Under the pieces are notes generated by a model. The model was not told the origin of the DNA and made no database searches. It saw only the letters and a program-made list of their open reading frames with translations. Shown here in pieces: positions 57,097 through 64,000 of a stretch of DNA of 64,000 nt. The stretch's first letter is position 1. Every line of letters starts with the position of its first letter. The stretch lies in contig JAHQRK010000004.1 of the NCBI GenBank assembly GCA_019828595.1, positions 434,001-498,000 of the forward strand. The letters run 5' to 3'. A program made the translations under genes and the position numbers. The stretch is from Aphanomyces cochlioides (taxonomy: Eukaryota > Oomycota > Saprolegniomycetes > Saprolegniales > Verrucalvaceae).

Positions 57097-58008
57097 TCAA
57101 ATGGTGTTGCGTATCTGGATGCTCCGGATAATGCGCCAATGAACGTCTCCAAGGACGCCACAAGTGCCACGCATTCGTCGGTTCAGCGGTGAGGCAAGAA
57201 CGAAGCAGGGAAACGGAGCTCCATCGTCGGCCTCTTTCTTGAAGGAACGCTCAGCCACCCAATCGACACACGCACGGTGAGTTGCTAGAATTACGTCACG
57301 GATCGCCTCGCTCTGCCCCATCACGACCGCGGTGAGAAACACACACTAGGATGCCCCATTTGTATGCACGCAGCGCAAGCTATCAAGTCGGGAGAGAGCC
57401 GCTTGGACTTTGGGATGACTCTTGGTGAGTCGGTTGCACAAACCGTCGTCGCAATGTGCACTGTAATAACGATGGATACCTGGGGTAGGCAGTCTTTGTG
57501 TCCTATGGAGAGGACAACCATTGTCGTCCTGAACTCTCGTTTGGTAAGAGGCGATGGCAACACAACCTCATCTCCTTTCGCTCTACGTCAGACTCGTGGT
57601 GGTGGAGTGGATTCGCTTCTGTCAACACTGCCGTCACGACGTGCAACGTACTCGCTGATCAGTTCCATGCCATTGTTGCGAGGGGGGGGCATCTCGTGCT
57701 CTAATTTGACTCGCTCCAAGGGCGAAAGGCGTTTCGAAGTCAAGATTAAATTGAGATGAGGGAAGTGGACGTCCGTGGTGAGTTGCGTCTGCGATCTTAC
57801 CTCACGACGCTCATTTTATCCTTCCGTGCGATGAGTGATGCAGGTTTTTGGTATCCATCGTGAGTCCGGCAATCAATCCATGCAACTTTGTCCAACATTG
57901 CGTGAGCATATCCAGTGCATGGATGAGTAAGGCACCGACAGACTTGACGTCTTGATCTCTGTCGATCTTCTCTTCCTTGCGACTCTTTCCTGTAGTTGTC
58001 AACTTCAC
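57097..58008 (-). CDS. Unresolved spliced reverse-strand gene
   Basis: Protein-like segments in order: KIDRDQDVKSVGALLIHALD and MLTQCWTKLHGLIAGLTMDT (about 57840-57990), LILTSKRLSPLERVKLEHEM (about 57695-57755), TMVVLSIGHKDCLPQ (about 57490-57540), SPRVIPKSKRLSPDLIACAA, and SEAIRDVILATHRACVDWVA with PFPCFVLASPLNRR (about 57180-57320). Several introns are needed, and no ATG opens the first segment, so the start is upstream or misread. No family recognised. Confidence 0.35.
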
Positions 58009-58009
58009 T

Positions 58010-58170
58010 TGATCTTTTGCTTCAACATGAGAGCTTTATTTTTTAGCCAATGCAAACTCATTATTTGTTATAATGCGTTCTGATTGGCTTATATTTGACC
58101 AATCAGATTCATTCTATTGGTTGTTGGAGCAGCAGCTCTAAACTTCATTGGGTGGTCGCCAAGCTCATTT
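58010..58170. promoter_or_regulatory. Multiple CCAAT boxes in the SNU13 promoter
   Basis: TTTAGCCAATG (58045), TGATTGGCTTA (58081), GACCAATCAGA (58099) and ATTGGTTG (58116) cluster in both orientations, ending about 85 bp before the SNU13 ATG. CCAAT boxes bind NF-Y-type factors in eukaryotes. Confidence 0.55.
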
Positions 58171-58202
58171 TCCATTTAGCAGTGATCCGTGTGTGAGCTT
58201 CT

Positions 58203-58589
58203 ATGAGTGACAGCGCCGTGAACCCGAAAGCGTACCCTCTCGCCGACGCCAAGTTGACAGTGAGCATCTTGGATTTGGTGCAACAAGCCGCCAACTACAA
58301 GCAGATCAAGAAGGGTGCCAACGAAGCCACCAAGACGTTGAACCGTGGTATCTCGGAATTCATTGTCATGGCCGCCGATGCCGAACCGCTTGAAATCTTG
58401 CTCCACTTGCCATTGTTGTGCGAAGACAAGAACGTTCCTTATGTATTCGTCCCTTCCAAGGTTGCGTTGGGCCGTGCCTGCGGTGTCTCTCGCCCCGTCA
58501 TCTCTGCGTCCATCACCTCCAACGACGCCTCGCAATTGGGACCTCAAATCCGCGCTATGCGAGAACAAATTGAGCAACTCCTCATCTAA
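58203..58589 (+). CDS. SNU13: SNU13/NHP2L1 (15.5K) RNA-binding protein of U4 snRNP and box C/D snoRNPs
   Basis: A 128-aa intronless protein of the L7Ae/eL8 family. It binds kink-turns in U4 snRNA and in box C/D snoRNAs, nucleating the U4/U6.U5 tri-snRNP and snoRNP assembly in the nucleus. Family sequence is nearly invariant: [87 protein letters not shown]. The RNA-contact segment [12 protein letters not shown] is unchanged. Length equals that of human and yeast homologues, so start ATG 58203 is secure. Convergent with the SNIP1-like gene, 38 bp between stops. Confidence 0.97.
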   Translation: MSDSAVNPKAYPLADAKLTVSILDLVQQAANYKQIKKGANEATKTLNRGISEFIVMAADAEPLEILLHLPLLCEDKNVPYVFVPSKVALGRACGVSRPVISASITSNDASQLGPQIRAMREQIEQLLI

Positions 58590-58627
58590 GTCATCGAGCA
58601 TAGCGCATGTTAATTTAACATGTACTT

Positions 58628-59335
58628 TTACTCTTCCGTCGCGTGTAGCAGGACATACTCCCGCGTGCTCTCACCAAAGGTCAGCACGTCCTTTGGCCGG
58701 AGTTCTATGTATCTTGAGTGTTCGATCGCTTTTCCATTCAGGAACGTCTTGTTTGTGCTCTTGAGGTCCATGATGTACGGCAAAATCTTTGATCGCAACT
58801 CGGGCTGCTCGAGTTCATTGCGCCGCACTTCAGTATGCTTGACTCGAAATTGAAGCACAGCATGCTGCTTGGAGATGGATTCATGCTCGAGGTGTACGTC
58901 AGCAACTTTCTTGTCTCGTCCAAAGAGGTACGCGCTCTGTCGATGCATGTGCAGCGTTGCAATGTTTTCATCTTTCTTGAAGACATACATACGCCATCGT
59001 TTGTCTGGGATTCTGGCATCGGGCGGCTCGACCCACTTCATCACGACGCCGTTCTTGACATTTCCTGTCTGGGAATCCTTTGCAAGTGCACCACTGAGAC
59101 CAAAGTTTGGCTTTTGGACTTCTGTCGGCGCTGCCGCGTCTTGGTTCTCGGTCTTCTTGGCACCCCATTCGTGTCGCTCTTCACGTTCGGATCGAACCAG
59201 ATGTGAGAAATCGCGTGCTTTTGCGCGGCCCCTTTCCTCTCTATCACGACTTCTTGATCTCGATCGGGCAGACATGCGGCGTTCTTCAACGGCTCGCTCT
59301 CGGCTCCGCGACCTCGATCTCTCGCGTCGGCTCAT
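58628..59335 (-). CDS. SNIP1/Pml1-like FHA-domain splicing factor
   Basis: A 235-aa protein from ATG 59335 (MSRRERSRSRSRERAVEERR). The RS-rich N-terminus is followed by the conserved entry KWVEPPDARIPDKRWRMYVF and the FHA domain: HMHRQSAYLFGRDKKVADVH, ESISKQHAVLQFR, MDLKSTNKTFLNG, ELRPKDVLTFGESTREYVLL. This arrangement is that of SNIP1 (animals), DDL (plants) and Pml1 (yeast), where it belongs to the RES pre-mRNA retention and splicing complex or acts in small-RNA processing. The FHA phosphothreonine-binding residues (Arg of GR, Ser of SISKQH, Asn of STNKTF) are present. Single exon. Confidence 0.9.
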   Translation of the reverse strand: MSRRERSRSRSRERAVEERRMSARSRSRSRDREERGRAKARDFSHLVRSEREERHEWGAKKTENQDAAAPTEVQKPNFGLSGALAKDSQTGNVKNGVVMKWVEPPDARIPDKRWRMYVFKKDENIATLHMHRQSAYLFGRDKKVADVHLEHESISKQHAVLQFRVKHTEVRRNELEQPELRSKILPYIMDLKSTNKTFLNGKAIEHSRYIELRPKDVLTFGESTREYVLLHATEE

Positions 59336-59379
59336 GTTAAGCACTGGTGGATTCACCAAACCTCAATAATCATTCTCAT

Positions 59380-59500
59380 TGACTAAAATTATTCACAACA
59401 GCGATTTGATTGGTCTAAAATTATATTTGACGGATTTTGATTGGCTAAAATTGTTTCAAACTCGTAATTTAATTGGCCCATTATGACACGCAAGAACTTC
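59380..59500. promoter_or_regulatory. CCAAT-type repeats between SNIP1-like and exonuclease genes
   Basis: GATTGGTCTAAAAT (59408), GATTGGCTAAAAT (59438) and AATTGGCCCATT (59471) are spaced 30-33 bp apart in a divergent promoter. Confidence 0.5.
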
Positions 59501-59519
59501 ACTCATCAAGTTTTCGACC

Positions 59520-61191
59520 ATGGCGGCGCTGGCGGAGGTCTTCCGCGTGAACGACGTCGAGAAGTCGTGCTCGCGCTTGGAGCACCTCTGCTCAACGCGG
59601 CAATTCCAAGTGCTGCAAGATGAGCTGTCTCATACGATGGCCGTCGTGCCGTTTCCTCAAGTCATTCGTCTTTTTGCGCTGTGTGTGCACCACGATGTCA
59701 AGGTACAAACTTGCCACCACCACGTGCTTGATCATTGCTGTAGGCGTCCAAGGATGTCTGGATGACATACGTTGGACTTGTTCGCTTGCTCCTTGACACA
59801 AGCGCTCTTGTTGACATCGCTCCGGACGATTTGGTGCCTCACGACGTCTTGGGCGTCGCCAAACCGATCTTTCTCGATCATTTGGTTCGACGTCCAAATC
59901 TCATACATGCTTCCATTGCATGGTGCCGTCTGTACAACATCCCGTCCTCTGATTGCGTCGCTGGAGCCATGACGCTTCTCAATATCGATCCCCATATCGC
60001 CATGGACTTGGCCAACGAGTTCTCACTGCTGTCGCATCTTCCAAGCGAGCCTGTCATGCGCAAGCTCTTGGCGTTGAATGACTTGCAGAACGCCGATCGC
60101 TTCGTCCATGGCAACGTCGAGCGGCAGCGCGAGCTCATTCATCTCATGGTCGCGTTGAAATGCGACAACAAACTCATCAAGAAGCGTCTGACCAAGTTCC
60201 ATCTCTCGCCAGACGACTTTCCCATCTATGTCCAGCGGTACTTTTCATCCTCTCCACTCATTTCCATCACCCTGCTCGTAGCCAACGCCGCGGAACGATC
60301 CGCTACCTCGTCCGCGCGCAACAATTCGGAGACATTCCCGCCGCCGTCGGATCCGACCGTCAAGAGATGATCTATGCTTGCGACTTTGTCTACGAGCAAT
60401 GCGGCCACGACAATCCCGTGACTAGGCATCTCATTCACGCCGTCTTTGACCTCGGTGATCGTTTCCCCGACGTTGTCCCGCTCCCAGCGTCATCCACTTT
60501 TGTTCTCGGTGACAACAAAGACGACCCTCCGCCGCTTAAAGGTTTCCTCAACCTCACAACCTTTCCGGCTTTCGTTGCGCCCGTCGTCGTTGTCGACTCG
60601 CTGGCGTCCGTACAAGATTGCGTCACTCATCTCATGGCTTCGCCGGCGGTTGGCCTGGACTGCGAGTGGCGCTCTGTCTTTGATGCCTCGGCCACGACGA
60701 ACCAAAGCGCTGCTCTCCTCCAGCTCGCATCAGCAACACATGCCTATGTCATAGACGTGATGACTCTGACAGCTGCATCTCATGACGTCGCGACTCTCTT
60801 TGCCCCGCTGTTTGAATCCACGGCGGTCCTCAAGCTCGGCTTGGACGTCCGCGGCGACTTCAGATCTCTCGGTGTCCAACGCGCCAGTCCGGTCCTTGAT
60901 CTCCAGACAGTTGAAAAGGCCATTCGCCGCGTGGCGACGCCAAACGAAGGAGCCAAGACGTCGTTGTCGGATTTGAGTCTGCAGTATCTCGGTTTGCCCA
61001 TGGACAAACGCGTGCGCATGTCCAACTGGGAACGGCGGCCGCTCACATCTGCGCAATTGGAGTACGCCGCCCTCGATGCCATGGCTCTTGTGTACATTTT
61101 TGACGCCATGAAGTCATCCGTCGCCAAAGACGGTGCCGCTGGATTCCAAACTCTCGTGAACAAGTGGTCGTACCATGTTGGAAAAGTGTGA
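59520..61191 (+). CDS. DEDDy 3'-5' exonuclease (mut-7/EXD3-like)
   Basis: Start ATG 59520 (MAALAEVFRVNDVEK). Two short introns (about 59703-59743 and 60239-60284) keep frame across HHDVK-ASKDVW and YVQR-QRRGTIRYL. The first 330 residues are helical (as in Mut-7 proteins). The exonuclease domain has all DEDDy motifs: VGLDCEWR (Asp and Glu), LKLGLDVRGDFRSL (Asp), LEYAALDAMALVY (Tyr and Asp). It would degrade RNA or DNA from the 3' end; Mut-7 relatives mature small RNAs. Whether this protein does so is not shown. Stop TGA 61191 lies 67 bp from the convergent GBP-like gene. Confidence 0.87.
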
Positions 61192-61258
61192 GTCGCAAAT
61201 CCTTAAGTAATTGACACAATGACGTCGCCACTAGAGCTTCTCCATGTTGCAAGAATCT

Positions 61259-63166
61259 TCACGACATGTAACTCCGCAAGGCATCTGAAAAATCGACACT
61301 CTCATCGCTAGGAGGGTCGTCAGGACGCAGCACGAGCTGCTGCATGGTTTCTGGCAGTGCTGTCACCTTCAAATACAAGTCTTGGAGCTTTGTCTGAAGC
61401 AAAGTCTTCTCTTCTGACACGAGTCGTAGCTGCTTGGTCAGATCTTGTGTCGCCAATGCTGTCGCTTCAGACGCAGCCGCTAGTTTTTCCTCGAGTTGCT
61501 TCTCGTGACGGATGGATTCGGCCAAGTTGTCCACGAGCGATGCACGTAACGACGCTTCTTCGGTTATGGCGTTCCGTTGCGTCTCAATTTGAGCTTCCAA
61601 TGCCGCGATTCGAGCTTGCGCGGTGATCATATCGTCCTTGTGCTTGTGTGCCGCTTCCTCCAGGTCTAAAATCGTCGCATGGGCAGCGGCAAGAGCTTCC
61701 TGCATGCGCTTGGCTTCATGATGACCGATGTTTTCCCTCGCTTGCTTGGCAGCCTGCATCTGTGTCCACATGCGCTGCTCAGCCGCGATGTTGGTTCTCA
61801 GTTGTGCAGCTTCGTGCTCAAAATGAGCCGTCAGGGCACGTTGCTTAGCTTCATATGCGGCTTCCAATTGCCGTCGTTCGTCGGCTAGCATGACATCCGT
61901 CCAGGCATTCTTGGCCGCTGCTTGGCGCTGGTCAAAGACAGCTGCAAGCTCGGATGTGATGCAAGAAGCGAGTACTTCGTCTTTCGCAGGTCCAGCAGCA
62001 TGCGATCTGTAGGCCGTAACAAAATTGCAGAGCGTGTCTTGAAAGCTAATGGCGTCGCCACTTGCGCGCACGATTTCATCCATGTACTTGGCGGCGATGT
62101 CTTGACAGTAGCGGCGGGAATGAGCAGTGAGCTTGGCGCGGTGATCCATATATGTCAAGTGGAGCTTGGCTTGTAAAGCCTGCTTGTGATGGCGGCGCTG
62201 CGACGCTTTCTTGAACCTTGCTTGGGTAGAATAGATGGAGAGCGCTACTTGAGCCAGATCACCATGGAGTTTATCATGCATTTCAAATTCTATCGGCGGG
62301 GATTCAGTGACGGACTCAGCAAGGACATCATGGTACGTTGCAAAGGCTGTCGCGGCAATCGCTTGGCATTTCAACCCCACAACGTGGTTCCAAGCACCGA
62401 AAAAGTCAATCGCGTGGTCGACGTGGGCAAGAGCACCGTCAATGAGACCAACGAGCATTTCGCCTGGAAGGTCAGAGCCAAAGATGGACTTCACACGTGT
62501 TTCAAAAAGAATACGATCACGACAAGCTTGAGGTGCAGCACATGAACCGATGGAAGGAAGCGTACACCAGCCAAGATAGTGGAGAAAAGCACCAGCTCGT
62601 GTCGTTGTCGCAGGATCGGAAAATGGCCACGACGTTGTTTGGAAGGAACTTGGTGTCGTTGGATCAATAGAAACCCAGAAAAAGCTTGAAAGCAACGTCT
62701 TGAGCTCGTCGGCGGAGCAGTCGTGTCCAAGAGATTGTGCAACATCCAGCGTATCGAGAATCCTTGGTGGCGGCAACGAAGAATGGCTTTGGTCGACGTA
62801 CACCATGAGCGAGCTCATGAGGAGCGCGATGTCCCACAACGGCAAATGAGTCTTGATGTCGAGATCAAGAACAACGCTGAAGATGAGTAAGCATCGACCA
62901 GAGCGCATAAAGTCGGCAGATCCGAGGAAGTAGATTCCGTTTTTCCTTCTTGATGGAGCAGAGACTGCGTCAATTGAGCATTCCATAATCGTTTGGAAGG
63001 CTTCCTCAGCGTCCTGACCAGCCAGGCAGACCACCGCGACGGGATAGTCATACGTTTGAAGGAGTGTGACCCCGTCGCTTGTGAGATGAATCTTTCCGCC
63101 GTCGTCTTCTTGAACAATCGCAAGTGGCGCTGTCTGCCAGTCCCAGATCACTTCGTCATTTGACAT
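61259..63166 (-). CDS. Guanylate-binding-protein-like protein without a P-loop
   Basis: A 635-aa single-exon protein. The N-terminus follows the GBP GTPase fold: TAPLAIVQEDDGGKIHLTSD, LLQTYDYPVAVVCLAG, then QDAEEAFQTI where GBPs have the GxxxxGKS P-loop; NGIYFLG and GRCLLIFSVVLDLD stand where the switch regions and DxxG would be. The catalytic Lys/Ser and DxEG are therefore missing. The C-terminal half is a long helical, Ala/Gln/Glu-rich coiled coil (EARSLQQ-type; e.g. AAQLRTNIAAEQRMWTQMQA, ITAQARIAALEAQIETQRNA), as in the GBP helical domain. Likely a pseudo-GTPase scaffold. GBP assignment is by fold pattern, not strong identity. Confidence 0.6.
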   Translation of the reverse strand: MSNDEVIWDWQTAPLAIVQEDDGGKIHLTSDGVTLLQTYDYPVAVVCLAGQDAEEAFQTIMECSIDAVSAPSRRKNGIYFLGSADFMRSGRCLLIFSVVLDLDIKTHLPLWDIALLMSSLMVYVDQSHSSLPPPRILDTLDVAQSLGHDCSADELKTLLSSFFWVSIDPTTPSSFQTTSWPFSDPATTTRAGAFLHYLGWCTLPSIGSCAAPQACRDRILFETRVKSIFGSDLPGEMLVGLIDGALAHVDHAIDFFGAWNHVVGLKCQAIAATAFATYHDVLAESVTESPPIEFEMHDKLHGDLAQVALSIYSTQARFKKASQRRHHKQALQAKLHLTYMDHRAKLTAHSRRYCQDIAAKYMDEIVRASGDAISFQDTLCNFVTAYRSHAAGPAKDEVLASCITSELAAVFDQRQAAAKNAWTDVMLADERRQLEAAYEAKQRALTAHFEHEAAQLRTNIAAEQRMWTQMQAAKQARENIGHHEAKRMQEALAAAHATILDLEEAAHKHKDDMITAQARIAALEAQIETQRNAITEEASLRASLVDNLAESIRHEKQLEEKLAAASEATALATQDLTKQLRLVSEEKTLLQTKLQDLYLKVTALPETMQQLVLRPDDPPSDESVDFSDALRSYMS

Positions 63167-63477
63167 CGTCTCCTGCGTTGGATGAGCGTGAGGTTACAAT
63201 ATTCGACCAATGGAGGCTTTGGAAAGCGAGTTTGGCGCACTTTCCACCATGAAGTCGCGATCCCGATGAAATGCCGACAAATCCTGCTCATTGAGACACC
63301 CACGAAGGCTGGGCTATGATTTAATCGATGTCAATTTCAGGGTAGACAATCAATGACTCATTTCGATCGAGTTCCTTCGCGCCGCCGCCATGGTGTGCAT
63401 GGACTTTCTCGCTGTACGATGAAATCTTTTGAAATGTGATGAATTGCAGTGAAATTGGACAGTTTCAGTTTCGCGCC

Positions 63478-64000
63478 ATGGAGAAAGAGCGCGAGTCACC
63501 GACAACGGATCAGCCGTCGCGATGGCAGCAACTCTTTGGCAGATCGCGCCCAAAAGAAGAAGAATCGCTGCTCTTGAGCAATCAAGTCGAAGCCAACGAA
63601 GAGTCGACATGGGTCGATGTTTGGGAACGGGAAAAGATGCTTGCCACGATTGACCCGACTATCGGAATCGACGACACTTTCGATGGTATTCAAGAGGACT
63701 TGTGGCCTGTGCGCAGCAACGACAATAACATAGCTTTGACCGACTTGACGGAAGCGCGTAAATGCGTCCGCGCGAGATTCAATGTCGAAGAGAGAGCCGA
63801 CCAAATCAAGTTTGCAGTAATGTTCACTCAATCCACTGAAAGATGTCTCCTAGGCGCTCTGTCAAGGAAAAGAATGCAGTCCGATACAATCAGCCTATCT
63901 TTGCTCCCCGCCGCCAAGCCGATCCTGCCGTGGATCCTGTCAAAACTATAGCGGAGAGACAAGCTCGTCTTCGAGAACAGCACCAGAAACCTTCTCATGG
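63478..64000 (+). CDS. Start of an uncharacterised gene (3' end outside window)
   Basis: Start ATG 63478 (MEKERESPTTDQPSRW). An exon with acidic, charged sequence (WREKMLATIDP-type; DDTFDGIQEDLWPV; ARKCVRARFNVEERADQ) is followed by a 44-bp intron (63810-63853) to RSVKEKNAVRYNQPIFAPRR and QADPAVDPVKTIAERQARLR, still open at the window edge. Charged and probably partly disordered; not recognised. Divergent from the GBP-like gene. Confidence 0.5.

Overview
The window is nuclear DNA from a compact, intron-containing eukaryote, most likely an oomycete. I favour a saprolegnialean water mould such as Aphanomyces or Saprolegnia, but that is inference. The support is short GT-AG introns of about 35-70 bp in nearly every spliced gene, tiny intergenic gaps with many divergent and convergent pairs, family combinations typical of oomycetes (DysF/FYVE proteins joined to lipases, TEY MAP kinases, TKL kinases), and a DNA-transposon island holding hAT, piggyBac and Tc1-like elements. 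No bacterial operon, CRISPR array, rRNA or tRNA gene was seen.

Layout. 0-7.3 kb: the 3' part of an epsin, an uncharacterised reverse-strand gene, a DysF-FYVE-lipase-FYVE protein and an F-box-like protein. 7.4-13.9 kb: five consecutive same-strand genes, each with a mitochondrial-type leader followed by three or four RNA-recognition motifs; several of their upstream regions carry clustered ATCCGGAT palindromes. 13.9-16.0 kb: a PHD-finger protein. 16.1-31 kb: an AT-rich island of mobile DNA with two MITE-like elements, long palindromes, a hAT element split by a decayed piggyBac, an apparently intact Tc1/mariner transposase with a convergent spliced ORF, and minisatellites. 31.2-34.8 kb: two tandem acetylornithine-deacetylase genes that differ by two introns. 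34.9-36.9 kb: two poorly resolved genes and a probable GPI-anchored Lys/Ala-repeat protein. 37.1-40.9 kb: one gene encoding two complete TEY-type MAP-kinase domains followed by WW domains. 42-52.8 kb: a Cys-rich membrane protein, coiled-coil and ankyrin proteins, a large uncharacterised protein and an alpha/beta hydrolase. 52.8-64 kb: a TBC Rab-GAP, a TKL kinase, BolA, SNU13, a SNIP1-like FHA protein, a 3'-5' exonuclease, a GBP-like protein lacking its P-loop, and the start of another gene.

How the genes relate. The five RRM genes look like a lineage-specific tandem expansion for RNA handling in mitochondria. SNU13 and the SNIP1-like protein are both spliceosomal and lie tail to tail. Epsin, the FYVE lipase and the Rab-GAP all belong to membrane traffic but are not adjacent. 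Two sequence signals recur between genes: ATCCGGAT palindromes and GATTGGCTAAAAT-type CCAAT boxes. Gene models were assembled by eye from reading frames and splice signals; exon joins described as unresolved should be taken that way.
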